A stretch of 64,000 bases of DNA from Phyto melanocephala (Eukaryota; Arthropoda; Insecta; Diptera; Rhinophoridae). The notes under the pieces were generated by a model. The model saw only the letters and a program-made list of their open reading frames with translations, made no database searches and had not been told where the DNA came from. A program made the position numbers and the translations under genes. Of the stretch, positions 1 through 11,836 are shown piece after piece; within the stretch, counting starts at the first letter, position 1, and each line of letters opens with the position of its first letter. The stretch spans positions 64,255,043 to 64,319,042 of the forward strand of contig OW799234.1 in the NCBI GenBank assembly GCA_941918925.1, read 5' to 3'.

Positions 1-180
1 AGATTGACTATGATATGAAGAAACCAAAAACTACTTTTTGTATTTTCTATGTTTAGGAAAAGAGAATTATAAAATTAATGACTCTAACTCCAAGTTGAGT
101 TTGAAAACGAGTAAGAAGGACAAAAAGATACTTTTCATATTGTCTAGCTGAACAGAAACAAAGAAAAATTAATTTTAATA

Positions 181-901
181 ACGGGTGGACCAAAAGTCAC
201 GCCTGCGTGTAAAAATTGAATAACTTTTTTGTTTATTAATATTTTTTATTTTTTTCAGATTTTATTCATCGATTCGTGTTACACCACCATGCAAAATTTA
301 ACGACTGAGCAACGAACGAAAATGGTAGAATTTTACTTTTCCAATGGGCGCTCAATTTTACTGGTAATACAGTAACGGTGAATGGGGACAGATATCGCGC
401 TATGCTTAATAATTTTGTACGCCCTGAGGCAGCCAACAAGTGGTTTCAGAAGGATGGAGCAACAGCACACACGGCCCGTGCCACAATGACGCTTTTAAAT
501 GAAATTTTTGACGACCGAATTATCTCGAAAAATTCAGAATTTAATTGGCCAGCACGTTCACCGGATTTAACTGGCCCTGATTATTTTCTATGGGGTTATC
601 TCAAAGCACGAGTGTATGTAAACAAGCCTCAAACTATAGAGCAGCTAAAGAACAACATTGAAGCTGAGATCAGGGCAATAGAGCCTGAAACCTTGCGTGC
701 ACTTATGCAAAACGCCTGTTTAAGAGCCCAATTGTGCATCGATAAAAATGGTGGTCATCTCTCTGACATTATTTTTCATAATTAAAATTTAGGTCATACA
801 AAGATAATATTACAATTAAAAAAAAAAAATTAATAAAAAATAATAATAAACAAAAAAGTTATTCAATTTTTACACGCAGGCGCGACTTTTGGTCCACCCT
901 G
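181..901 (+). mobile_element. Mariner (DD41D-type), internally deleted, with TIRs and TA target duplication
   Basis: The two ends are inverted repeats of about 58 bp (181-238 and 844-901, about three mismatches) sharing GGGTGGACCAAAAGTC, flanked by TA at 179-180 and 902-903. This is the layout of a Tc1/mariner element. An ATG at 289 opens a transposase N terminus (MQNLTTEQRTKMVEFYF...), which runs for about 24 codons and then joins, in another frame, to the C-terminal half from about 360. The DNA-binding region and the first catalytic Asp are missing, so this is a deletion derivative that could only move with transposase supplied elsewhere. Boundaries are seen directly; assignment to the DD41D (rosa-like) group rests on catalytic spacing in the remaining protein. 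Confidence 0.88.
360..785 (+). pseudogene. Mariner transposase, C-terminal half only
   Basis: About 140 codons remain. The second catalytic Asp sits in FQKDGATAHTA and the third in GPDYFLWG, with 41 residues between them, the spacing of DD41D (rosa-like) mariners. The C terminus NGGHLSDIIFHN resembles that of the other copies in this window. The part with the helix-turn-helix domains and the first Asp is deleted, so the product cannot catalyse transposition. The reading frame from 360 has no stop before 783-785. The usual GTG-like start at 378 is not meaningful in a eukaryote. Confidence 0.85.
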
Positions 902-903
902 TA

Positions 904-2797
904 TTTCAATTTATTTAAAATGATGGTAAATAACATACCAAAAAGAACACACATTTCTTCACTATGTACTCTCGGTACTTTTCGTTTTGATTAATAAAAT
1001 AGCTAGAGAACTTAGTTTTTATAAGTTATAAATATATATTTACTAGGTAGAGAGTAGCTCAACGTGCGGCGACCCTATATTCATCTTTATATATATATAT
1101 ATTTATATTCTCAAATTTCCCTACCAGGACTCTAAAATTTCTCAAAAACATATAAATCAATATTGGCTTTTTATTTTAAAACATTTAACAGCAAACAAAA
1201 CAGCAAAGAAAAAAGACAGGACATTTGATTGTACACTCCATCTGCCCCAACTCCTCCCTTCCACAACATCTGGTTGTGGAGAAATATTCAAATACGCTGA
1301 ATAGTCTAATAGTTGTTACATACTTCTATTATTTTAGATTTATCATTCGAGATAACAGGACAACAATAATCTAAAACAATATTTCAAAAAATTTAATTTT
1401 ATTGCACAACAGCATTTTCTAGACAACAACAACAACAATAACATTTGATGAGTTTTTGTCATAATTTGAAAACAATTTGAAATTAAATAAGATTAATAGC
1501 ACTTGGACATGTTAGCAAACAAACACCGGAAAGGGATATGGCAAAAGCGTAGGGAATCATAAACATGAGCAAAGTCTTAGCAGAAGACTAAGCGATCATC
1601 AACATCTGCATCAGCGTTATCATGATTGTCAGAAACTAACAAGAGCACAACACACCCCATTGGTTGTTTTGTGTGACATCAAATGACATGGTGGGTTGGC
1701 AATTAAGAGATTAATTATTTGTTTTTGCAAATAGAAATTGAAAAATGGTACAATTTATGAAATCCTTAGCATTATTATTTAATAGTCCTTTTATTTGTTG
1801 TACGTTCTTCTTGCTGAAACTGGGAAAAAAATACAACAAAAATCCTAGTATTTATGTTCTCTAACTGTCATCTTTAAAAAAGCAAAAAGCAAAAAAAAAA
1901 TGACAAACGATTTTATATTTTCAAGCATTTTTAAATGGAAATCTCTCTACTACTACTCCTCTTAACGTACTAATGTTTAGTTGCTAAATGGTGGTCTCCC
2001 AAGTGTTGCTGCATAATTTGCAACACAAAATTTCAAGTGGCAACAGAAAAAAGCTAAACTGAAAATAATAAAATTTTGGTGTTGGTCAAGAGTTAGATTT
2101 GTGGTTTAACAAAAAAAAAACTCAAAATTTATCCTTTTACACTTTTTACTGAGGAGTAGTCGTTAATAGTAGTCGATGACGATGTTGTCGTCGTTGTACT
2201 AATGCATAAAGTTTTATCGTTTGCCAGTAATTGAATCAGCAATTCTCCTCTGACTGCTTTATTTATTAGTGACAAAACTATCACCAACAGCAACAATTAT
2301 AATTGTTTTTTGCTTAAAGTCAATGCATTTCAAAACTGACGACAAAAGTTTTTCTCCTTTGGGCTTAACTACGAGTATGATTTCAATGGTTTCATTATGA
2401 ATTCTTATTTTTTGTACACTTTTATCATTTTCGCCAGTTGGGTTAGGAGAATGGATAACAGTTGCACAAATTATTAAAGGTGTATTCGTATGTACGTATC
2501 TATTGTATGTATGCACGTACTTATATTAAATTAAAAGGATTACACTAAAGAAGAGCAAAATTGGAAAACCTAAATGATGCTTGAAATTAGAGTCTGTCAA
2601 AATGTGTCCAAAAAAGAATAAGACCCCCTAATTAAATTCCTAATTTTTAGATTCGTTCTATGGATCTCAAAATAATGCACCAAAGCATATTATTCATCAG
2701 GCAATCGAAGTTCGGTGAGAATATTTTTGTTTATGTTCTTTTTTTATACATGAAGTTTGACATTTTAAATATGTGATAGAAGAGAAAGAATTATTTT
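904..2797. other. Stretch with no recognisable gene
   Basis: AT-rich sequence with short simple repeats: TA-rich at about 1088-1103 and CAA-rich at about 1424-1437. The 85-codon open frame near 2259-2516 has no recognisable domain and looks like chance. No splice-flanked exon or RNA gene is evident. Confidence 0.5.
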
Positions 2798-3539
2798 TAT
2801 ACACTTCACCTGTGGTGCACAAGGGTATATATAGCTTTGTCATTCCGTTTGTAATTTCTACAATTTTAATTTCCGACCCCATAAAGTATATATTTTCTGA
2901 AAGCTTATGAATAGAGGAGTCGATTAAGCCCAGACCGTCGGTCCGTCTGCCCGTGTGTTGGTTGAAATCAACTTTTAGAAGCAACTATATGTTCCTCAGA
3001 TCTGTATATAGTATCAATCTCTTGGAAATATCCAGGAATGAATCGCTATTGAAATTCAGCACAATCGCCCCATAACTTTCTGAGATATGAGCACAAAACC
3101 ACGACCACCTCGTTTTTTTCACAATTACAACAACAATATACATATATACATACATGTAAAAAACATGCCAAAAAAAAAAAATTACAAAAGAAAAATATAT
3201 TTAAAATAAAAAAAAAATAATAAAAAAAATTTGAAAAAAAAATTTAAAAAAATATATAAAAAAAAAAATAATAAAAAAAATTACAAAAAAAAATTTTTTA
3301 AAAAAATTTAAAAAAATATATAAAAAAAAATAATAAAATATATATAATATATTAAATAAAATAAAATAAAATTTTTTTGGCTCAGCTGGGATTCGATGCC
3401 ACATTTATTCTAACCAGTATATACATATGTACGTATTTTATATGAGATGAATGGTGATACAAGCAATTTTTATTGCATGACTACACGTTGTGAAGGGTAT
3501 ATAAGATTCGGCTCGGCCGAATATAGCACTGTTACTTGT
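2798..3539 (+). mobile_element. DINE-1/INE-1-like element (HINE), copy A
   Basis: The 5' end (TATACACTTCACC...) is followed by TTTCCGACCCCATAAAGTAT and a GTCCGTCTG-rich stretch, the same block order as Drosophila INE-1/DINE-1. The 3' end has a hairpin (ATTCGGCTCGGCCGAAT) followed by GTTACTTGT. Helentron-associated elements of this kind have no protein and use a helicase/Rep protein supplied elsewhere; they insert between two Ts. An AT-rich core (about 3165-3375) is followed by a tRNA T-arm-like motif on the minus strand (3379-3400). Copy 58257-58963 is nearly the same; in copies B, D and E the core and motif are in the opposite order and orientation. Confidence 0.85.
3165..3375. repeat. AT-rich low-complexity core of HINE A
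   Basis: About 210 bp of almost pure A/T with runs of A and short TATA steps. Equivalent cores lie at about 58630-58800 and 51937-52160. The 67-codon frame read through it on the minus strand (Phe/Ile-rich) is an artefact of composition. Confidence 0.85.
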
Positions 3540-3734
3540 TATTTATAGGCTATGACATCTAAAAAAAGATATAAATAATCAACTGACGAATCAAGAGTAC
3601 GTGACCAGGCGAATCCACCTTGGTACCTGATGAATAAATTTACTTGTAATGCACCTTAAAATATTTTAACTAATACAGGGTGAGCCAAAAAACACCATGA
3701 GGTTTAAAAGTTTGATAACTTTTTCGTTAGACTT
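3540..3734. repeat. Dispersed repeat with mariner-like end; empty site of the Mutator-like element
   Basis: This stretch is, in reverse orientation, the same sequence as the flanks of the Mutator-like element at 11463-12862 (11312-11462 plus 12871-12900). Here it carries one CTAAAAAA at about 3560-3567, where the other copy has the element bracketed by two. It also contains ACAGGGTGAGCCAAAAAACA at about 3675, preceded by TA, which looks like a mariner terminal inverted repeat; the rest of that mariner is not visible because HINE B follows. Confidence 0.7.
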
Positions 3735-4285
3735 TATCCCCTTCACAGTGAGTGTCATTCCGTGCGAAATTTCTACAATTTTCATTTCCGACCCCATAAA
3801 GTATATATTTTATGATATCTTATGAATAGGGGAGTCACTCCATCTGTTCGTAATTTTTTTGAAGCCCTCAGGCATTTCCAAGACCCGTGTAAGGTACCAC
3901 AATATCAGAGCAGATCGGTATTGAAAATCAGAAAAATCGCTCTATAAACTACTTAAATATAATAAAAAAAAAGCCTAGACCACCTCATCTTTTCACACCA
4001 ATACAACCTGGATGAACGTAGGTTCGACTCCCAGTTAAGACAAAAAATTTTATTTTTTATTTTTTTATTAATACATACATATGTATATACATAAACTCAA
4101 TTTATAATTTTACAATGGGATGTTTTTAAGCAAATAAAGTCATTATAAAGAAAATGAAACATATATGTATGTATGTACGTATTTCATATTAATGAGATGA
4201 ATTGTAGGACAATTGTTATTGCACGACTACACGTTGTTAAGGGTATATCAGATTCGGCATGGCCAAATATAGCACTCTAACTTGT
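3735..4285 (+). mobile_element. DINE-1-like element (HINE), copy B
   Basis: Starts TATCCCCTTCAC, carries the CATTCCGTG...TTTCCGACCCCATAAAGTAT block, and ends with an imperfect hairpin (ATTCGGCATGGCCAAAT) and CTAACTTGT. At 4021-4041 it carries GGTTCGACTCCCAG on the element's own strand, 5' of the AT-rich core; in copies A and F the motif is inverted and 3' of the core. GGTTCGACTCC fits the consensus of a tRNA B box. No protein is encoded. Confidence 0.8.
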
Positions 4286-4685
4286 TTTGTTTAGTTTTTA
4301 ATTATATAAATAAGACCTGGAGAATAAATAAAGGAAAGATCCACAACTGAACAAAGAACCAGAATAATGGAATTTCATTATTTCAGAATCACGCCCTCTG
4401 AAACAATTATTCGTTGCTTTGTCCATCGTCACCACCAATAGGGCACCGTAAGAAATTCCTTTAAAGCTCGTATACTTCGTTTAATTCGCACGTGTAGAGC
4501 GAAGTATTAACCAAACATCAGAAACATCTAATAGAAGGCATTTGCTTATCCAGGAATAGCGCGTACGTCATTTTAACACATTTTAAAAAAATATTTACTG
4601 TTATTCCCGTAAAAGGTGCAATTGGTGTAATAACTGAAGCCCACATAAATTGAATTCTCATTAGTTAACATTGATGTATACTTTT
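4286..4685. other. Stretch with no recognisable gene
   Basis: About 400 bp between two HINEs. The text near 4350-4420 weakly resembles the N-terminal start of a mariner-like reading frame (acaactgaacaaagaacc...), but it is too short and broken to call. Confidence 0.35.
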
Positions 4686-5759
4686 TATACTCGACACCAA
4701 AAAAATGTGGTGGGGCTATATTGATTTTGTCATTCCGTTTGTAACACATCGAAATATCCATTTTAGCCTTCATAAAATATACATATTCTGAATCGGGGTT
4801 TCATTTTATGACGATCTAGCTACTTCCGTCCGTCTGTTGAAAGCACGATAGAGGTCGGACGGAAAAAGCAAGGGGGCTCAAATTTTTCCAGAATATTTCT
4901 TATACACAGGGTTTGTTTGGTATTGAAAATGGACTCAATCGGAATACTGGGCAGAGAGTTAAAGCGCGTAATGCAAGAGTAGGTCAAAAAGACCGTGTCC
5001 TTCCAACATCGAATAAAATGCAATTGTGTCCAAACACGTTAACGTAGAGCCATTTAATCTCGAATATATATTTCCTGAGTAAAAATAATATTTTCCCCGA
5101 AAATTTACAAAATCTATGAATTGCGAAAGGAGTTATAGATCGAAATGTACAAAAATGTATACCGCAAAGAGTACTTTTCAGTATATTCAAAATTTAAAAT
5201 GTAATAAAACTGACAAAATTGGATGTATGACTCTAACGAAAAATACATGTGGCACGGACACCTCACGTATAACGCCTTATCTCAAATTCATATTATTTCT
5301 CTATGAATGAAGATTTTTGAAGATAAAAGGACTATGTTGAAATACATATCTAACTTCTAACTAACAACTTCGACATGCCTACTGTAATGTCCACTTTTCA
5401 CGTTATCTACTGTTTATGAAAAATAAAAGCTCATAAAACCGACAAAATTAGAGGTATGATGATGAGATTTGCTACAGATATCCTTCTAGTCAATGTCATT
5501 ATTATACCATAAAATTCAGGTGACGGTTTATCTTAAATTCATATCATTTCCCTATTGACAAAGGAAGAATAAACAACTATATTAAAATATTTAAGTTGTA
5601 TTTATTAGCAGAAACCTTATTGACACGCCTACTTTAACGCCCGCTTTCATTGAAAGACAAAATTTAAAAAAACATTTTACTAGCATATCGAAGTTTTGAA
5701 TAAAACAAAAAATTAAAAATTATTTAGGAAATTATTGTCATTTCTTTTATTATTATAAT

Positions 5760-5826
5760 ATTGGTATGGTTCAATTATGTATGGAATAAAATATCGGCCA
5801 AATGGCCGCCGCGACCTCGCCGGCAC

Positions 5827-5869
<43 letters not shown>

Positions 5870-6838
5870 ATTTCAATTTCATTTAACAACATTTAAAATT
5901 TTGCCTCAGCGCCCATTATGGCTTTATAGAGGCTAAAAAAAAAGTAGGCAACAATAAATCTATTACACTATATAATTTAAATTAAAAGATTAACAATATA
6001 TTACATATAAATATAAAAAAAAAAAAATAAAGAAAAAAATGGAAAAAATATATATACAAAATTACATTTTTTGGTTAATTTGTAAGAAGTATTTCGACGT
6101 TATTAAGCAAGTACTGTTTTATACTTCCTTTAAAAGTTGACAGTATAAAAATATTTTTAAGGTTGTCAGGTAATTGGTTATACTCACTAGCACCAGCGAA
6201 AGTAACTCGTTGTTTAGTCAACTCAAGGCGACATCTCGCTACATTCAGATCCGTCGCATGTCTTGTTATTCTCTGACTGTGTATGAGATTTTGATAAAAC
6301 TGTATATTGTGAGATCCATATCCCTTAATACATTTAAAAACATAAATTAAGATTTGTTGTTTATATAACCCTCGTATTGGAAGTATATCCGATTTTCCAA
6401 ATTTTCAATGACAGTGTTGATGTACAATTGTTGGGTACGATGATGAGTCGAGGTTGACTGCTCTTTTGCCACACTATCGCAAAAACCAGCAGTGGTTCCC
6501 ATTCAACGAACTAAGAAGGCATTCACAGATTTTCTAACATTTTATACAAACCTGTTTTGCTGAAATTTTAATATTTTTCCCGTTTGTGGACGAATTTGAA
6601 CGATTATTTTGACCAAAAAAATCACGAAGTGCACGAAATGCATTTTTATTTAACGCCCATTTTCATAATAAGCCGGAATAGCTTTAACGCGTTGCTCGAC
6701 TGAGTATATTTCCATGGTTCAAATTGAGTTCGATTGAAATTGAGAAATGTCAAATGAAATGTAGAATAAAAATTTTACGTGTAGGTGTAGTTCACCTTCA
6801 ACATGGGCCCTTAAAATTTAACCACCCTCTACAAATAA
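5760..6838 (-). mobile_element. Mariner deletion derivative inside HINE C (split)
   Basis: On the minus strand, the right end (about 6802-6830) carries CCCTTAAAATTTAACCACCC, matching the terminal repeats of the same remnant in HINE G. Fragments of an N-terminal transposase region follow, and at about 5770-5820 a scrap reads into the conserved C terminus (GGHLADILF). The catalytic core is gone in both copies with the same apparent junction, so the deletion predates amplification of the HINE. Confidence 0.65.
5829..6392 (-). mobile_element. 5'-truncated CR1/Jockey-lineage LINE, 3' end with poly(A)
   Basis: A run of T from 5829 (about 35 bases) is the poly(A) tail of a minus-strand retrocopy. 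Upstream of it, a 3' UTR holds a hairpin (5903-5933, GCCTC...GAGGC), and further up about 100 codons encode the C terminus of a reverse transcriptase ORF (IYVFKCIKG, CRLELTKQRV, IKQYLLNN). This matches the C terminus of the 20789-23683 protein (FVFKCINHIG, CRLETTKQRI, FKQHLFNN), so it is a diverged relative of that family. Copy G lacks the insert, confirming the breakpoints to within a few bases. Confidence 0.82.
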
Positions 6839-6973
6839 AGTGAAACATATTTTATTATAAAGAGATTATTCCATAGCGATTAACAAAATAATAAATATTG
6901 TGCTTTAAAAGTACACAAAAGTGGTGGTGGGTATAAAAGATTCAGCACAGCCGAATATAGTGTTCTTACTCGT

Positions 6974-8640
6974 AAAGCTGATCTCATATATTTACAAAAT
7001 CTGTCAATAATTTTGAAGCTAAAAACAATTGATTTGCTTATGAAAATTTGCGGAAATATACAGAGATGCGTTTAAAATCTCAGTCAGTTGTTTTTTAGTT
7101 TTGCCCAGTCCAAAAGTTAAGAAAGAGCTTGTTTAATTTGAAAATTTCTTTATCTTTCAAACCCATTTAAGACTTCTAAACTTTAAATTTCATTATCTAT
7201 TAAGGAATATTCGTATTAAAACAAAATTTTAGTCTGCAATTGTTCTGAAAGTCTCCTTGGCCCTCGTAAAACTATTGAGAATATTGATATGGAGACATGA
7301 TTTACTACAAACAAATTTCACACAATTTTAACTACATATTAATTCCCCGCTTAAAGAACACACCCAATACAAATTCAACAGCAATAATTTAATATAAACT
7401 CTATTGTAAGGCAGGATATAAGCTTGTTTAAAAAAAAAAATTATTAAGTAAATTGTTGTAAGACAAGTGACTCCTTTAGTAGAAAATGTTAAACTATTCT
7501 CTTCTTTCTAAAAAATATTTTAATATTTGTTTGTTAAATTTTACAAATTTACATGGTACAAATGATCTTATTTGTTTAGATTAACTCAATCTTAATACAA
7601 TGCTACATATAACATCTTTATTATGGTTAATACTGCATACAAGTCTCATTAAAAATAATTACTTCTTACTTTGAAAGCACACACACACACACATACACCA
7701 ACAGAAACTTAAATACAAAGATTTAAAAACGTGCCTGATTTAACATGACACCAACATAGAATAGTTTTATATTCTTCCGCTTTTCTGTTATCCAACTTTT
7801 TTCTCAACTCTTTTGTATCCTTAAACAAACCAGAAGAGAATGCAATTTTCTAAACATTTTCTCGAAAAGAAAGAACAAAAAATTTTAAAGATGAAAAATA
7901 AGCAAAAACAAATTTTTGCAATCTAAGCTTCTAAGAAAAACACAACACAAAATCCAAACCACTCTTTCTATTTAATTATATTCCTTAAAATAAACCACAA
8001 GAACCAAAGAAAAAAAAAGGAGAAAAACAAAAAACTAAACACAATGAAGTATAGTTAGCAGCAGTTGTAGGTATTTCTGTTGCTATAAAAGTAGTCGTAG
8101 TAGTAGTAGTAGACTTGGCATCAAAGTAAAAAATAAATTTTCCTAGACCATCAAACAACTGTATTTGAGAAAACTATTGCAAGAGTATAAAAACAAAATG
8201 TATTCGTAGAGACCCTGCAAACAACTTTTAGATTTTTTGTTATACATAAGAAGTAATTATTATATACATCACATAGTAATAAGCAATCATTACCAACATC
8301 TTAACAAATATTTACTTATTTTTTTCATTGCTTTCTTTAAATAATTTTTTAAAAATAAAACACTTATTTTTTAACTTTTAAGTTACTGTTTGGTAACTAA
8401 GATGCTGAATTTAACGTTCCAAATTCAAAAGCTTAAATCAAACTTGGTTCCATCTTTATCGCAACAGTGGATACTGGCCTCCTCATGGTGTCATCTGGGT
8501 AGCTACAATAAACACCCTATACCTATGAAAACAATAAAAAAAATGTGTTGCGGGTTTGGATAAGTATCCCAACCAGCTTGCTACTATAAGCGTAACTAGA
8601 CCATTCTGGGGGGTACAATGCCCTTAAACGTACGAACTCT
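6974..8640. other. Stretch with no recognisable gene; microsatellites
   Basis: AT-rich DNA with a (CA)n tract at about 7677-7693 and a (GTA)n tract at about 8093-8112. No conserved open frame or transposon end was found. Confidence 0.5.
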
Positions 8641-9720
8641 ATTAAAAGAAGGAGTATATATGGCTCAAGTTCGCCTGCGGTCGGAGAGTTACACATCTAG
8701 TTTCCAGATTCACTCCGTTGGATGAGAAGCTAGAAACAATCCGTGTAAAAGCAAAATTTTTCAACGGCCGAAGACAAGGACGAACCAACCAAGCGAATGG
8801 GGAGAACATATCGTTCATGATCGTTGACAAAAAAATTGTTCTAGGGGATTTAAATCCAAGAATATCTTTGCTCCAAAGGTTTGGAAACATAGCCTTTTCA
8901 AGGAAACATCCGATAACGGGATGCGCCGAACAGACTTAGAAGCGGAAAAGAAATTAATAGTTGTCAGCACGATAAATTAACATCACGATATTGCATATCA
9001 CACATGGCTGTCACCAAATCGGAAAACGAGAAACTAGATTGATCATCTTGTGGTAGACGGAAGGCATTCATCCATTGCGTTGGACCCCATGCAGTCAGTA
9101 GCAGCAAGACTTGAAAAGGAGAACTATAAGGTGAAAAGGGCTATGGAAAAACATCTATTTCGCAGTAAGAAGAGCGAAAAGGAAAGGCGTGAATCTGAGC
9201 AAATCAATATGTACAGGAATCGGAATGAGGTCTGGAAATTTTACTAAACAGTGAAACATCAAACTCAAGGCTTTGGTATAGGCACATCACCAGTCAAAGA
9301 TGAAGAAGGTAATCTGGTGATTGATACAAATAGTGTAATGAAATGTCAAAAACTGTAGGCATCCGGTAGCAGCACTTATGAAGAACTAAGTGTATACTTA
9401 TACTAGCCAAAATGAGGTCAAAAAAGCAGTAGCTCGACTTAAGACTAACAAGGCAGCAAAAACCAATTGGTTGCCATCTGAACTTTATAACAGACGTACA
9501 TACTACGTCCCGGCACAAAAAAAAGAACACAACACGGTATGTGCCAAAAACAGAGGAACAAGTTTCCACTTCATCCGTTACAAAAAACTATCCAACATAT
9601 TGTTTGAAAGATTATAATGTAAAGTCAGCGAGGTAATTGGGCCATATCAATCTAGTTTTAAATCTGGCAAATCCAGCATCAAGCAGATATTCACACTACG
9701 CCGAATTCTGAAAAAGAACC
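8641..9720 (+). pseudogene. RTE-like non-LTR retrotransposon relic (endonuclease to start of RT)
   Basis: Three frames together resemble one long endonuclease/reverse transcriptase. 8718-8939 has LETIRVKAKFFN and IVLGDLNPRI, positions of the apurinic-type endonuclease (the D.N pair is present). About 9050 has VDGRHSS, the usual DHVLVDGRH region. 9390-9500 has NEVKKAVARLKTNKA and LPSELYN; about 9577-9720 has YKKLSNILFERL, IGPYQSSFKSGKSS and IFTLRRILKK, all from the first RT blocks. Catalytic RT boxes are absent. Frame changes and stops make it non-functional. The RTE assignment is by general resemblance and is less sure than the LINE call. Confidence 0.72.
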
Positions 9721-10940
9721 ACGAAAATTTTATTCGAAATTTCTTACGACAGTTCAAGCCGTTTCTGTGTTTTGTATCCTTGCACAACTTATACGACTTT
9801 CTACGATATTAGCTGACAGGCGTGAGCTATTTATTACCAAGCGAGAATTCAGACAAGCAGACATTCTATCGTGTGGTCTTTTAACCATTCTGCGTTCTAC
9901 AGAAAGCAAATGTGAATAAAACTGGTACAATATAAGCCAAACACCACATGTTACTTGTTAACTGCCATCTTTAAAAGGGTCGCGAAAGAAAAGGCAGAAA
10001 ATGGAGATTAAACCAAGTTGCTGTTATCAACGCACAAAGCATCCAGAAGACGCGGGCAGACAGTGAAAGTTGAAAATTACAACTTTAGCTGTAGTGGTGA
10101 AGGATCACGCAGAAGGGAAAGATCAAAACCCCGATAAAAAGATCAAGACATCTCGAAACCACATGTCAGAAATTGAAGAGGAAACGCAGAAGACCAATGC
10201 GCTTGTCGCTAACAAATCTATAATAGCCACCTAAAATAGAAGCAAAAAAGTGTGGAAACTAATCATAATTTTCTTAATATAAATGTGACCGTGCTTTATG
10301 CATTTTTTTACACGTGTCACAAGTATATATTTATAAGATCAATTTGTAACTAGTTTATATCTTAACGTATCTCCATGAATACCTGTACAAGATTTGCTGG
10401 TATTAGTATACTCATTAGTTTTCTATGTATACAGCAATCTTATTATAGAACAGGGTAAATTTCATTTAAAATAAATTAACAACAATTCTAACATTAACAC
10501 TATTACCATAACCGCCATCACTAACCAACAGAATTGTCTTAACAATGCGTGCTTACGAATGCATTCATCTATCATACATCTTATGATAAATGTTGACTAT
10601 CGGATCTCTTCTTCCTTTCTCTCTTTTCAGCAGCTTTCACTGACCAACAAAGAAAGATTTCTTAAAAGTATAAAAGAGATGCGTGGAGGATACAAGAAGC
10701 AAACTAAGCATAAGCTAAATATTTAGGTACTTTTTGTAGTAGGGATTTATAAAAAAATGTTTTAATTTTTGGGTTCGGGCACAATCATACTTGAGGCAGC
10801 CGGCTAGATAACAGGACATTGATAAATACCTTATGATGGCTCCAATAAATGTAAAACAATCTAAAGAAGAAGGACAAAGTTTATGTAGGAAAAAAATTAA
10901 AAAGTAGGCGTGATATATTCAATACAAAGAGAATGAATTT
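9721..10940. other. Stretch with no recognisable gene
   Basis: About 9960-10240 is a little richer in G/C (lysine- and glutamate-like codons), perhaps more of the preceding relic, but I cannot align it to a known domain. The rest is AT-rich. Confidence 0.4.
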
Positions 10941-10959
10941 ACTATATAAAAATTAAATT

Positions 10960-11311
10960 TTTTTTGTCTTAACTGGGATCCGAAACTTCATTCACCCAGT
11001 ATGTATTGGTGTGAAAAGATGAGATGGTCTAGGTTTTTTTTGAGCGATTTTTCTAATTTTCAATACCGATCTGCTCCCAAATATTTCTCATATTTTGGTA
11101 CCTTACACGGATCTTGGAAACATCTGGGGGCTTCAAAGAGTTGATTTCAACATACACACGGACAGACGGACAATCCTAAAGTGACTAACCTGTTCATAAG
11201 CTTTCAGAATATTTATATTATACTTTAAGGTGTCGGAAATGAAAATTTTAGAAATTTCACACGGAATGACAAACTTATATTTACCCTTACACTCACCGTG
11301 AAGGGGATAAA
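10960..11311 (-). mobile_element. DINE-1-like element (HINE), copy D, 3'-truncated
   Basis: On the minus strand it starts at GGGGATAAAAATA's complement (TATCCCCTTCAC) near 11311 and carries the CATTCCGTG, TTTCCGACACC and GTCCGTCTGTCC blocks. It contains the T-arm-like motif (10966-10986 on the plus strand, GTCTTAACTGGGATCCG). The terminal hairpin is not visible, so the 3' end is lost. It lies in the same repeat context as copy B. Confidence 0.75.
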
Positions 11312-11462
11312 AATAGTTTATCCAAAAAGTTATTAAACTTTTAAGCCGCATGGTGTTTTTCGGCACACCCTGTATTAGTTAAAATATTTTGAGGTGCATT
11401 TCGAACAAATTTATTCATCAGATAGTCTTGATTCGTCAGCTGATTATTTATATCTTTTTTAG
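11312..11462. repeat. Dispersed repeat flanking Mutator-like copy 1 (left side)
   Basis: Reverse-complement match to 3568-3734, including the mariner-like end (CACACCCTGTATTA at about 11362-11375). The repeat resumes at 12871 after the insertion. The last eight bases, TTTTTTAG (11455-11462), are the left target duplication. Confidence 0.75.
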
Positions 11463-11836
11463 GGCTCCACGAAAAGCCCCCCAATGAAATAACGACCAGG
11501 AAACAACCCCCAAAGAAATAAACCCCAAACAATTCGAAATAACACGCAAAAACAGTGAATGAAATAACATCGAAAAATAAATGAAATAAACCCCAAAGCG
11601 AAAACGAAACAACCCCCAATATTTGAAGTATGAAATAACTCCCAATGATGAAAATGAATTAACCCCCAATGAAATAAACCCCATCAGCAACAAAAATGAA
11701 ATTATGCCCAAAATTCATAAAAGAGTCAGATTCATTAAGGATTTCATGAAGTCAATATGGACCAACAGCAAAATCACAAATTTATTGATATAAATCGTAT
11801 GGAGGCCCGCTGGCGTCTTCTTCATAATAAGAATAT

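Larger units (their letters stand above)
4686..6973 (+). mobile_element. Long DINE-1-like element (HINE), copy C, with nested insertions
   Basis: Starts TATACTCGACACC and ends with hairpin ATTCAGCACAGCCGAAT and CTTACTCGT. It aligns along its length with the reverse complement of 35698-38412. Nested inside is a deleted mariner (about 5760-6838), which is itself split by the 3' end of a LINE (5829-6392). Copy G has the mariner but not the LINE, which gives the order of events: mariner into HINE, amplification of the joint element, then the LINE into copy C only. There is no coding sequence of its own. Confidence 0.82.

Noticed and set aside
3201..3404. Phe-rich 67-codon frame on the minus strand
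   Set aside because: It is a translation of the A/T-only core of HINE A.
4021..4041. Possible tRNA gene
   Set aside because: Only a T-arm/B-box-like word is present; no acceptor, D or anticodon stem can be folded around it.
5829..5864. Long T run as a Pol III terminator
   Set aside because: It is the poly(A) tail of a minus-strand LINE insertion, as the coding scrap and 3' UTR next to it show.
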